19,696 nt of DNA from Gracilaria caudata (Eukaryota; Rhodophyta; Florideophyceae; Gracilariales; Gracilariaceae), in contig JASCIV010000451.1 of the NCBI GenBank assembly GCA_030374735.1, positions 1-19,696 of the forward strand. The letters run 5' to 3'. The notes below the pieces were generated by a model, which ran no database searches, was not told where the DNA came from, and saw only the letters and a list, made by a program, of their open reading frames with translations. The stretch's first letter is position 1. Each line of letters opens with the position of its first letter. Made by a program: the position numbers and the translations under genes. This document shows positions 1 to 8,402 of the stretch, one piece after another.

Positions 1-377
1 GATTCAGATACTGCAGATTTATTGAGTTAATGCGTAAAAACTAACAATTAAGCATTTACTCAACAACAACTTTGAGTATCTATTATGCGGATTTTCCGCA
101 CTTTCCCTGGCAGTTCTTTTTCTGGTTTGGTGAGCCGCATATGGAATGTTTATAACGTGAAGGGGGCTACCGGCGCCAAGCGCGGTCTCTACGAAGTTTT
201 CATAGTCAGCCGCACAGTTTCCTTGTAAAGGCGGCTGCTCTTTCATCTTCGAATAGCGCCGAGGTCGCTGAACTGTCGTCTAGCGGAATTATGCCTTACT
301 CGGGGTCAAATTGTTTTCCAAGGCCGAAGAATTCCAAGTCTGTATGTTAAGCGTGTCATCAGAAGAAGGGAGATCAT
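1..377. other. Gene-free left edge
   Basis: No reading frame here is convincing. One + strand frame (positions divisible by three) reads open for about 65 codons after a TAA at 153, but it carries several in-frame stops overall. Minus-strand frames of 61 and 75 codons show no recognisable motif. The segment could be the decayed 3' part of a gene entering from the left, or plain spacer. I see no repeats or RNA genes. Confidence 0.3.
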
Positions 378-509
378 ATGAAGGTTGATTGTGGTAGAGA
401 CAACGGCCGCTGCGGAAAGCACGTGTACTATTCGTGGAGGAATGGAAAATGGAAATTGTGTGGAGCTTGTGCACGTCACCGAAAAGGAAGCATAAATAAG
501 CCCTCTTGA
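378..509 (+). CDS. Possible short cysteine-rich ORF (43 aa) or terminal exon
   Basis: An ATG-started frame of 43 codons ends in TGA. The product is basic and aromatic, with four cysteines arranged as C5, C12, C28 and C31 (a CX2C pair near the C-terminus) followed by H34 in an Arg/His/Lys-rich tail. The spacing could bind a zinc ion, as in small zinc ribbons or the last exon of a zinc-finger protein. No family is recognised. The frame stays open for nine codons upstream of the ATG to a TAA at 348, so a splice acceptor upstream is possible. Its short length means chance is a real alternative; only the cysteine/histidine pattern argues for it. Confidence 0.2.
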   Translation: MKVDCGRDNGRCGKHVYYSWRNGKWKLCGACARHRKGSINKPS

Positions 510-828
510 TTCATACCAGAAAGCAATGACGCAGTCGGGAAACTAGGATTGAATGTTTTCACATGCTCAAATACTGTCTTTAGCGATTAGAAACATCAAC
601 TTGAAAGCAATAATTGCATTTCTAGGCACAAACTGTGAGGTTCTACTTTTTTTACTCCAAGGAAGTGGCAACGAAAGCTGTGTTTGCTATGCAATCGTTG
701 ATTGGTCTAGTTGTAAAGTTTCTCCCGCATTGACGTTTGATTTGCATATCAAATGAGCACTGAGCCAGCGTTTTGACAGACATGCTGAGTCCAAAACCCT
801 CAGAACGGCATTTGGGTGTCAAGGGGCC
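510..828. other. Spacer downstream of the kinase gene
   Basis: AT-rich sequence lying 3' of the minus-strand kinase gene. A 67-codon + frame at 553-756 begins with ATG but has no family motif and a composition that chance can explain. Nothing else is seen. Confidence 0.3.
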
Positions 829-3705
829 TCACGAAGAAGCATCAGCTCCAATTCCCACCTTCAGCCCGTAGAGCACCGTGTCTATTGCGGCACTGCACAT
901 TCTTACGACTGACTCATAGTCTTCGGTCTCCACGGCTTCCGACACATCTTGAAGTCGGTGGAGTTCAATGCAGAAGTACGCAATTAATGCTAGATTAGAA
1001 ACCCGCTGCAGTGTCTGCTTGTTCCCATACTCATCCCAATATTGAAAGTATGTTCGTTCAGCAGTCTCTTGTTCTTCCTCAGGTTCGTCTTCTGACGATC
1101 TCATCACAGCAAAATCGCAGAACGGGTGTCCAATATACGCACTATTCCAGTCAAGTATATGGTAGTAAGCGTTATTCACAGCACTTCCCACATTTCCGGA
1201 ATGGAAATCACCGTGTAGAAGAGTATCCGGAATTCTGTAAGATTCCAGTTCTTCAAAACACAACTCCAGTCGAGAGATATTAGCACGAAGTCTTGCCACA
1301 GAATTTCCGTCTTCACATCGATCGAGCAGGGAGTACCGCGAGATCTTTCGAATATTCGTGCGTACCCATTCCACTGTGTACACGGGCACTCCAGCGCTTT
1401 TGAGTTGCTTCAAGTGAGACGTCGAGCGTTTCTGAAAAGTTGCCAATGTTTTCATGAGCAGATCCGCTCTAATACTTGCAGAATCATTAAACCTGACATT
1501 CCACTCCATGTACAAATTGCGAGAAGGATTCACTGCCAAAAGGCGTGGTGAAATGTCAGGGAGAATAGCAGATATAGCGGAGATAGCAGGTACCCTCAGC
1601 AGTTTGGGGTTTCCGGCTTTGACGAACACGATGTTGTCCTGTACTACGGTGTCAACTCTTCGAGCATCGACATACCGAACTTTGAACTTCATTATGCACG
1701 AAAGGAATGTGTTTCGGACTACTGACACTGGCCCTTCCACTTCTAAGTTCTGATCCGATAGAGCTGAACCAATCCAAGTCAGGGTTTTCCCGAACCACCC
1801 TGGAAAGCGCCATGGCATCCGCTTGCTTTCCCATTGGCTTGTTGAATTGTTATCGAATGCGGAAGATAGGCGTTCTTTGATATCAAAACGATGGTCAATC
1901 TTCGCCCATTCTTTCTCAAGAGCCTCATCGCGAGAAATCCACTCATAACCTTCTGCCACCGCCAGGGAATCATCTACAATCTCTGCAAGTAGTATTACCT
2001 CCTCAAGACCATACTCGGAGTCGGGGCTTACCCAAAGAGGTCGAAGAACAAATACGCCTAACCCAGTCTCAGCTTTTATCACTTCATGCAGTCTACCGGT
2101 GTCCTTATCCCAATTGATGACCCATTCCGACGTTTCGGTTTTCAATGGCTTGAGCACTGGAAGGCTTATAATATTACGAGATTTTGACCGTCGGGCAAGT
2201 AAAGAGCCTCCGTTATGGGAGAGAATGACGAAGTGGTAAGTGTTAGGGTCTTCAAAATCTCCTTCCGATGGGCATGAACCAACGTCACCATCCTTGTGCA
2301 GGGTGCTACAAATGTGTCCCACACGATCTTCTAGAACTTGAAGGTACATCGGCTTCTCAACTGGATCCGACATTTCATATATGTCCAGCAAAACACTTAA
2401 GTTGTAGCATAAGAATATAGGAGGGATGAAGGAAAACACAAGTCGCATTTTGGGTTGACAGGCAAATCCTTTCCAAGCGTCGAAGTATAAATCTAAATGA
2501 CCTTTAAAAGAATTGAATCCCCAACTGTCTTCAATAGTTAAACGGTAGAGATCAAAGAAGGGGGTTGCGATACAACAATTGGCCCAATCGATGAAACACA
2601 ATCCATGTTTTGGTTCCAGACCAGATCTAACGTTTTCCTCGACACAATCACCATGGACCAGAGTCTCTGGGATACCAAAGCTCATAAGCTGACCCAAAAT
2701 GCAACGCAGCTCATCGGCCCGTTTTCTCAAAGATTGAAGGTTCTCTTTGTTCTGACAAAGCTCAAGCACGGGATGATAGAGAATATTTGTCAACCTAGAG
2801 GAGAGCCATTTTAGTCCTCGATCTGGAACGCCTCCCGCTCTCAGCTTATCGATGTGCGGAATCGAAGCGATGTGGAAGTCTGCAATCATTTTTACCACGG
2901 CTGCAGGGTCTAACAAATCTGCGTTTTGCGCCCCAACCTGGACAAATGCGTTTCGCTTTTCGTCCACAGCCAAAATCTTTGGGACATACCTGTCGAGCGC
3001 GGTCGACACTGTCGTGGTCAACATCGCCTCTGCGACGTCAGAGTGCGATACTTTTATATAAATTGATCCATCTGTTCGCCAGCTTGAAACAAGATTTCCT
3101 TTAAGACGAATTTCTTTCACTTTGCATGACAATACGGTGGAATAAGGCATGTTTTTTATCTGTTTGAATCCCTCGACGATGTCCATGCCATGCTGCGTTA
3201 CAATTGAGATACCCCAACGCTCAACTTCTGTGAACCAACCTATTTCTCGCCATGGAGTTGTACTTCTGTGATCATGGGCACCAATACGAGTGAGAGCGCC
3301 GCGCATAATATTCGAAACAGGCATTTCCGAGCATGGAGATTTCCAAGTGGCATGCAGTACTGCATCAAGGTCCAACCACTCTAGGTCCACGGAAGGTATA
3401 AAATTGTTGTCCAGGAGTTCAAGCAAAACAGCGGCTTCTGCAAGAACTGGTGGCTCGCTATTATCCGCTCTAGGACTGTACCACAGAGGTACAACAGCAT
3501 ACGCACGTATACCATACGCATTGTAAATCTCTGAACACAAATCGTCAACCTGGGCTCGCCAATCACTTATTAGCGGGGATTCGTCATAGAGACCATCTTC
3601 TAGGGGAGACAGAAGGGGAAGACAAAGCGTGGGACCTTGTGCACGTCGAGTTAAAACGGATCTTCTTCGGACGGAGAAAACTACAAGGTGAAGCCTGGTC
3701 GACAT
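829..3705 (-). CDS. Tandem-duplicated Nudix-like/APH-type phosphotransferase (958 aa)
   Basis: The protein is two copies of one unit. Each has an N-terminal domain with Nudix-like beta strands (residues 1-120 and about 487-610), a P-W-R-x2-G-W-F linker (151-158 and 631-638), then an aminoglycoside/choline-kinase-type lobe. The kinase halves show Brenner-type loops HGDCVEEN (351-358) and HGDFHSGN (831-838), metal-binding aspartates in IDW (372-374) and LDW (851-853), and candidate ATP-site lysines at K218 and about K696. The catalytic Asp and Asn are kept in both loops, so both kinase domains may be active. The Nudix signature (REx2EExG) is missing in both copies, so those domains are probably non-hydrolytic. 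The small-molecule substrate is unknown. Start: the open frame reaches 3735, but its first codon there is TTG; the first ATG is at 3705 with A at -3. No introns. The + strand frames inside it are shadows. Confidence 0.85.
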   Translation of the reverse strand: MSTRLHLVVFSVRRRSVLTRRAQGPTLCLPLLSPLEDGLYDESPLISDWRAQVDDLCSEIYNAYGIRAYAVVPLWYSPRADNSEPPVLAEAAVLLELLDNNFIPSVDLEWLDLDAVLHATWKSPCSEMPVSNIMRGALTRIGAHDHRSTTPWREIGWFTEVERWGISIVTQHGMDIVEGFKQIKNMPYSTVLSCKVKEIRLKGNLVSSWRTDGSIYIKVSHSDVAEAMLTTTVSTALDRYVPKILAVDEKRNAFVQVGAQNADLLDPAAVVKMIADFHIASIPHIDKLRAGGVPDRGLKWLSSRLTNILYHPVLELCQNKENLQSLRKRADELRCILGQLMSFGIPETLVHGDCVEENVRSGLEPKHGLCFIDWANCCIATPFFDLYRLTIEDSWGFNSFKGHLDLYFDAWKGFACQPKMRLVFSFIPPIFLCYNLSVLLDIYEMSDPVEKPMYLQVLEDRVGHICSTLHKDGDVGSCPSEGDFEDPNTYHFVILSHNGGSLLARRSKSRNIISLPVLKPLKTETSEWVINWDKDTGRLHEVIKAETGLGVFVLRPLWVSPDSEYGLEEVILLAEIVDDSLAVAEGYEWISRDEALEKEWAKIDHRFDIKERLSSAFDNNSTSQWESKRMPWRFPGWFGKTLTWIGSALSDQNLEVEGPVSVVRNTFLSCIMKFKVRYVDARRVDTVVQDNIVFVKAGNPKLLRVPAISAISAILPDISPRLLAVNPSRNLYMEWNVRFNDSASIRADLLMKTLATFQKRSTSHLKQLKSAGVPVYTVEWVRTNIRKISRYSLLDRCEDGNSVARLRANISRLELCFEELESYRIPDTLLHGDFHSGNVGSAVNNAYYHILDWNSAYIGHPFCDFAVMRSSEDEPEEEQETAERTYFQYWDEYGNKQTLQRVSNLALIAYFCIELHRLQDVSEAVETEDYESVVRMCSAAIDTVLYGLKVGIGADASS

Positions 3706-3810
3706 TATCCAGAGTAAACAAGAGACACGCAACAACGTATGCCAACATCAGCACCCAAGCAAGCGATTGCAAAGCAAGAAAGGGCCCAAACTAGCGAAGG
3801 AAGTTGCTGG

Positions 3811-3831
3811 GTCCTAGGCTAGGACTCCTAG
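3811..3831. repeat. Overlapping palindromes built from TCCTAG/CTAGGA
   Basis: GTCCTAGGCTAGGAC (3811-3825) is a perfect inverted repeat of six bases each side of a GGC centre. It overlaps CTAGGACTCCTAG (3819-3831), six bases each side of one C. The same hexamer thus appears three times in alternating orientation, about 105-125 bp upstream of the kinase ATG. Dyad symmetry in a promoter suggests a dimeric protein site, but no factor can be named. Confidence 0.35.
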
Positions 3832-3852
3832 CATGGTAGCGAAGGAACAAGT

Positions 3853-3884
3853 GTACCAAAAGGTACAGTACAGTACCGTCGTAC
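3853..3884. promoter_or_regulatory. Cluster of five GTAC sites
   Basis: GTAC occurs at 3853, 3863, 3868, 3873 and 3881, about 150-180 bp upstream of the kinase start. The middle part also forms an inverted repeat (GGTAC at 3862-3866, GTACC at 3873-3877). GTAC is the core bound by SBP-domain factors and copper-response regulators in green algae. Whether that applies here is unknown; it may simply be a local simple-sequence expansion. Confidence 0.25.
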
Positions 3885-4538
3885 AACCGCAAGCGTGCGT
3901 TTCTCTGCGACGTTGCCGACGTTGTGTCGATTTGGCACTTCCCCGGTGCAGGCGTACAGCAGCAAAATGTTGCCCGGAACATGCGGAAGGACGGCGCGGA
4001 GGCCGGTCGATGCGCGAAGAATCGGAGAACGCGCTCTTCACTAGCTGTTGACTAGCATCTTCGCGTATGACACTATCATGATGCGTACCCTCCATTGCAA
4101 TCTGCTACCCTTATACGCAAGATTGCATGTCTAGTTCACAAGGGTAGGCAGACAAAGCTCCAATTTATAAGCGCTGCTTGCTGCGAATTGATTGAAGATG
4201 CGTCTATAGTACTCGCCGCACCTTTCGTCCGTCGCCGTAGAATCCATGCCGCAGTCTTCCTCTTCCTGAGCCTTAACATCCACGTCTTAGTGAGAGAGTT
4301 TCTTTCAGCAACGCTCTGCACGTAGTTCTAATTATGCTAGGAGAAACGAGAGAGAGAGAAACATCCACGGCCACTCAAGTGATCAAAAAAATTACCATCA
4401 AACCACCTCAGAACCTCACTTTCACGTTCTTGGCTATTGCTGCTACAGCTTTCTTCACATATTACTCCCTCCGATTCGCACTTGTGTAGAGATCGGTGCA
4501 TCGCGACGGTAGTAATTTGATCAGATGTTTTACTTCGG

Positions 4539-7500
4539 TCACAAGATGTTGTACGGGAAATCCTTCTTCCGCACAGCGTGAACAAGAGCCACATCAGCCC
4601 GGTCGATCCACGGACGTCCATCGTCGTGTGCGGCGCAATCCATCAGAATTTCCGCTTCATGTCTGACGTATTGTTCTGTTAACTGTGCCAGCAAAAAGAA
4701 AGCGCCTTCCGAAATTGCTAAAGGCTTCTCGGATCGAAATTGTCGAAAGTTTGCGTAGTTCGCGGTACTCGCGTAACCTAAAGGTCTTTCTGCACTTAAT
4801 TCTTCTTCCACATTTACTCCTAAAGCGTGAAACACAATCCAGCGAAGACGATTGTAACATATCGAGGCCGCTCTGTGTGGCAACATATCACCTCTGCCTT
4901 CGTTCGCTTCAGTTGACTCTCTTGAATCTTCGGTGGGAGATTCCCCGTTCATCTTAGCCAGGGCAGCTCTGAAATCCTTACGATCCATTTTCCGAGACTC
5001 CTGAATGCCTACGGTTGCTAATATAACTTCTGCAGGGTTTGGGATCCCAAAGAATGCTGCATACTTCTTCTGTCTCAGGATTTCTTGTTCGGAAGTAGTC
5101 GCTTTGGTGATGATTTCATTCTCCGTTTTAACTTGGTTTAGCGTGGTGTCCTTCATAACGCCTTCATCCGCGTTCTTCGCTTCTTCTAGAGCAGCAGCGT
5201 CTTTGATCTCGTGCAAATTGTTGACGCGCGTTTCCATTTTGACTACATCCCCATCAGTCTTCATCCCAGATGCACACTCCCCAATCTTCTTTGCTTTACT
5301 CCTTTCGTCTTCACGAACTGCGTCCACTGTTTTACCAGCAGCCTCCTCTGAGGATGTCTTATGCACGTTTTCAGGGCTTGAGTTCAAAACTTTTCCCTCG
5401 AGCTTCACATCGGTTTGATTGCTTTTGACAGACTCGTTCTGTTTTGCAGGTACATCGACTTTGAAGTGAGGCTCGCTTCCTCGTTCTTTGGCCTGTCCAT
5501 TAACATTCGTGTTGACTAGATTTTCTGCCGCCTGTACATCGCGCACTTTGGCGTCTTTTGCTTGCTGTGATACGCCCTTGGCTTCTTTCTTGGGGATTAA
5601 GTCCATAGGTCTTGAAGTTCGAACAACGCTCCCCTCCTTTTTAACAGATATCGACCCCACTGAATCAGGGAGAACATCCTTCATCTGCATGTCTCCATGA
5701 GCCCCCAGTTTTGGTTTCACTCCCAGTCCGTTCTTGCATTTCGCCCCGTTATCGGTATTTAACCTTTTCGAAATTGATAGGTATGACTCTTTTCCTTCTT
5801 TCATGTATCGCTTTTTTTCTTCAGTGGACAAAGACTTCTGAAGCCTTTTGGGGACTCCTGTTGAAATGGAACCCTTAGTGTACAAATCAAGATGATAAAT
5901 TGACTTGATTCCCATCAAGACTACTCTTGTCTCTGTCATTACAACATCAGGCACAGTCACTTTAACCGCTGGACTTCTGGAGCAGAGTTCAAATTCCGTT
6001 GACTGTGTGTATGGACGGAGTTTTCGCTGTGGCCATTCGGTTTTAAAACCTGGGGGATGGACGGAACCATCTGGTAAAAGATCCGGTTGCCCATTGTGGT
6101 TCAAAAAAATGGAGCTTGCAGGGAGAATGTTCATAAGCTTCCGACTGGCTGCCCTACGAATATGCATTCGCTCAATAAGCGTTGATAAATCTCTTGGGAT
6201 TTCCTTGTTTTCGATTGGTTTGGTTTCTTTTCCGTCTTCATCCTCTTCATCTGCGTCCTCTTCTTTGGCTTCCTCTTCCTCTTCAGAAAGTTCATCCGCT
6301 TCAACAAAGTGAGTTGCAGCTCGTAAGACATCTAGAGCAAAAGCAACGGCAGCATCGGCGAGGTACAAGAGAGCAACAGGGGCAAAGCAAACAACGGGTC
6401 GCTCAGAGGTAAAGAATTCTTCTACTGTGGTTGGATTGTTCTTGAAACGCGTAACATATTCGAGCCAATCCAACAGTGGATCTGTCTGGATCAACGCACA
6501 GCGAGCTAGATTTTTCACAGAGAAAGTATTCATCGCGTGATGCCAGAGCTGAAGAGGCTCTTTTGCGATTTTAGCTTTTCCAAGAGTTGGCGCCAAGACA
6601 GGTTCGTTCAGCCACTTGAGACGATCAAACTGATGCTCTGCAGCGGATTGATCGGAATCCAGAAACGAAATTCCATGTTGTTGGCTGTACTTGGCAAACT
6701 CGTCCACGCTATAGAACGTTTCCCCGGAAACATTAAGCATATAAGATCGGACAACATACGAGGCAAAGTCGCAGAGTTGATCCATTTCATTATCTTGCAG
6801 CTGAAGTCGCTGAGATTTGTGGGTAATGACTTCGGGCTCTTCTTCGTCGCTCTCGTCTGCAGGGCGGACTTCAGAGAGATGTACAAGCTCTTCTTGGTAG
6901 GTATCACCACTTCTCTCCGACTTCTGAGACTCATCGGCTGCTCCCTGTTTCTGCTGCTCCTTCTGGCTCTTCAAAAGATCAATACGTTTGACGATTGGAT
7001 CATTGTCGGCATACTCGCCGTCTTCATGAACGTTAATGCTAGGATGTTTGACATAATAACGCCTGCGAGGAGTTTTAACTGTGACTTGTTTTGAATTATT
7101 CAAATCCAGCATAAAGTCAAGTATAAACTGGCAGTACTCCCTTGGTCGAGATGTGGGACCAAGCAGGTCGGAGAGACGACGAGGATGAGCAAAGTGCTGT
7201 AAACGCATATGAGCCTTCAAAAAGTCGTCTCGCTCCACTTGGGCAGAGCGAAGTACGAATCGCGGATCAGTTAGCAATGACTTGAACTGATGCTGGCGAA
7301 CTACGGACCAGAGAGAGCCTTGCTCCTGCTGTTCAGAAGGGTGCAACCACGAGCGGATCTGAATTTGCTCATCCGAATCAGTAAGCCCCTCCGATTGCGA
7401 TGTGGAGTCCGGATGCTCATTCGCGTCGGCTTCTTTCGCTACCCATGCTATAGGCCTGTAAGGAGGAGGAAGTGGTTTTGGCTGAGGTGGTTTGATGGGC

Positions 7501-7868
7501 CTCCTTGGAGATGGAAGGGACTCTAGTGCGTCTACGTCTATGACTTCAATTTGTGGTTGTTTCGATTGTTCCTCAGCTCGAGGACTTGTTGTGTGAGCCT
7601 CCGGAAAGTCCATCTGCTGCTCATCGGCACTGTCAGAATCGACGTCCTCAAATGTGTCAGGAATTTGCAACATAGCAACTTCGTCCATCAGAGCGCTCTT
7701 GACTTGTGGCTGCATAAAAAACTGCAGGTTGTCTTGTTCAACGTCTTCTGTTTCCGCTTCGAAGTCGTCTGGAGCATCTTGACGTTGTCGCTTGACATTG
7801 GTCTGGTGCTGACGCGCTTCGGGCTCATGCGGCTGCTTGCGCTTTGCGGGATTAGAAGCGGCGTCCAT
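4539..7868 (-). CDS. Large nuclear protein with C-terminal histone fold (1109 aa)
   Basis: The N-terminus (1-35) is basic with Lys/Arg clusters that could be a nuclear localisation signal. Residues 107-113 (IEVIDVD) match a SUMO-interacting motif beside acidic residues. Predicted helical regions follow at about 185-275 and 355-520, the second ending in a strongly acidic tract (527-548). Residues 555-700 contain a moderately conserved-looking segment I do not recognise. Residues 700-930 are charged and probably disordered, with four psi-K-x-E sumoylation consensus sites. The C-terminus (about 998-1102) reads as a histone fold: alpha-1 around 1000-1018, a long alpha-2 around 1052-1083, then a D-R-A-D-V helix around 1089-1100. 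Such a fold fits a TFIID/SAGA subunit or a CENP-T-like protein, but I cannot choose between them. Single exon, ATG start. Confidence 0.8.
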   Translation of the reverse strand: MDAASNPAKRKQPHEPEARQHQTNVKRQRQDAPDDFEAETEDVEQDNLQFFMQPQVKSALMDEVAMLQIPDTFEDVDSDSADEQQMDFPEAHTTSPRAEEQSKQPQIEVIDVDALESLPSPRRPIKPPQPKPLPPPYRPIAWVAKEADANEHPDSTSQSEGLTDSDEQIQIRSWLHPSEQQEQGSLWSVVRQHQFKSLLTDPRFVLRSAQVERDDFLKAHMRLQHFAHPRRLSDLLGPTSRPREYCQFILDFMLDLNNSKQVTVKTPRRRYYVKHPSINVHEDGEYADNDPIVKRIDLLKSQKEQQKQGAADESQKSERSGDTYQEELVHLSEVRPADESDEEEPEVITHKSQRLQLQDNEMDQLCDFASYVVRSYMLNVSGETFYSVDEFAKYSQQHGISFLDSDQSAAEHQFDRLKWLNEPVLAPTLGKAKIAKEPLQLWHHAMNTFSVKNLARCALIQTDPLLDWLEYVTRFKNNPTTVEEFFTSERPVVCFAPVALLYLADAAVAFALDVLRAATHFVEADELSEEEEEAKEEDADEEDEDGKETKPIENKEIPRDLSTLIERMHIRRAASRKLMNILPASSIFLNHNGQPDLLPDGSVHPPGFKTEWPQRKLRPYTQSTEFELCSRSPAVKVTVPDVVMTETRVVLMGIKSIYHLDLYTKGSISTGVPKRLQKSLSTEEKKRYMKEGKESYLSISKRLNTDNGAKCKNGLGVKPKLGAHGDMQMKDVLPDSVGSISVKKEGSVVRTSRPMDLIPKKEAKGVSQQAKDAKVRDVQAAENLVNTNVNGQAKERGSEPHFKVDVPAKQNESVKSNQTDVKLEGKVLNSSPENVHKTSSEEAAGKTVDAVREDERSKAKKIGECASGMKTDGDVVKMETRVNNLHEIKDAAALEEAKNADEGVMKDTTLNQVKTENEIITKATTSEQEILRQKKYAAFFGIPNPAEVILATVGIQESRKMDRKDFRAALAKMNGESPTEDSRESTEANEGRGDMLPHRAASICYNRLRWIVFHALGVNVEEELSAERPLGYASTANYANFRQFRSEKPLAISEGAFFLLAQLTEQYVRHEAEILMDCAAHDDGRPWIDRADVALVHAVRKKDFPYNIL

Positions 7869-7956
7869 GATGGATATGGGGTGGAAGCTGCGCGGACAGA
7901 GACAGGGGCGAGGCTGCGGAATGCGGAAATAGAGGATGAGCCGATGAGAAAGATGA

Positions 7957-7964
7957 CTTATATA
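7957..7964 (-). promoter_or_regulatory. TATA box of the histone-fold gene
   Basis: On the minus strand this reads TATATAAG, 89-96 bp upstream of the ATG at 7868. That spacing suits a transcription start about 60 bp before the start codon. It is the clearest TATA element near any protein gene in the window. Confidence 0.5.
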
Positions 7965-7994
7965 CGGATCAAAATCGGTTGATCTACGTCATTG

Positions 7995-8002
7995 TATAAA
8001 TA
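7995..8002 (+). promoter_or_regulatory. TATA-like element upstream of tRNA-Cys
   Basis: TATAAATA lies 35-42 bp before the first base of the tRNA, with CAA trinucleotides between. Upstream TATA-like and CAA elements assist Pol III at tRNA genes in plants. It could equally belong to another transcript. Confidence 0.35.
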
Positions 8003-8036
8003 CAGTAGTTTTTGGAGGCAACGCCCGCAAATGTGA

Positions 8037-8108
8037 GGGTTCGTAGCTCAGTGGTAGAGCAATCGACTGCAGATCGATAGGTCGCGTGTTCGACTCACGC
8101 CGGGCCCT
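8037..8108 (+). tRNA. tRNA-Cys (anticodon GCA)
   Basis: The full cloverleaf can be folded by eye. The acceptor stem pairs GGGTTCG with CGGGCCC (two G-T pairs), with discriminator T. The D arm is GCTC/GAGC around AGTGGTA. The anticodon stem pairs ATCGA with TCGAT around CTGCAGA, giving anticodon GCA at 8069-8071. The T arm pairs GCGTG with CACGC around TTCGACT. It is 72 nt without an encoded CCA and has no intron. A T5 terminator follows. Confidence 0.97.
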
Positions 8109-8115
8109 TCGTCAC

Positions 8116-8120
8116 TTTTT
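8116..8120 (+). terminator. Pol III T5 terminator of tRNA-Cys
   Basis: A run of five T begins eight bases after the tRNA discriminator base, the usual place and length for RNA polymerase III termination. Confidence 0.75.
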
Positions 8121-8402
8121 ACTGAAGATGTCCTTTTTGTGTCCACGTGTCCGCCAAAATGTCGACCGAGAAGTTCCCCAAGCTGCAGATCATGTGAGAT
8201 ATGTGTCGCAAATGATGAAAGGCAGTCACGTACTGAGTTTGTAACAGCAGAGTCATGAGCCAGCATGGCTACTAGGGCCCATCTCTTCAGCACGCCGTGC
8301 CCGGTTGGGCTGGACAGCATCCCAACTTGAAGGCATGACTTTGCACATTCGCCGTAGCGGCGTGAATCTCCACGCAGCTAAGCCACACCGAAGGAGCTCA
8401 CG

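Larger units (their letters stand above)
3706..4538. other. Spacer: promoter of the kinase gene and 3' flank of the histone-fold gene
   Basis: About 830 bp between two minus-strand genes. It holds the palindrome and GTAC clusters listed separately and a (GA)6 run at 4348-4359. Frames of 60-94 codons on both strands overlap one another and have no motifs. I see no clear TATA box for the kinase gene. Confidence 0.4.

Noticed and set aside
3706..3735. Ten-residue N-terminal extension of the duplicated kinase
   Set aside because: The open frame starts with TTG at 3735. The first ATG is at 3705 and leads directly into the Nudix-like strand, so the shorter start was chosen.
5005..5418. 137-residue Ser/Ala/Phe-rich plus frame
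   Set aside because: Antisense reading of the charged linker of the histone-fold protein; explained by its Glu/Lys codons.
6537..7094. 185-residue plus frame inside the histone-fold gene
   Set aside because: Antisense to a well supported 1109-residue protein; no family features.
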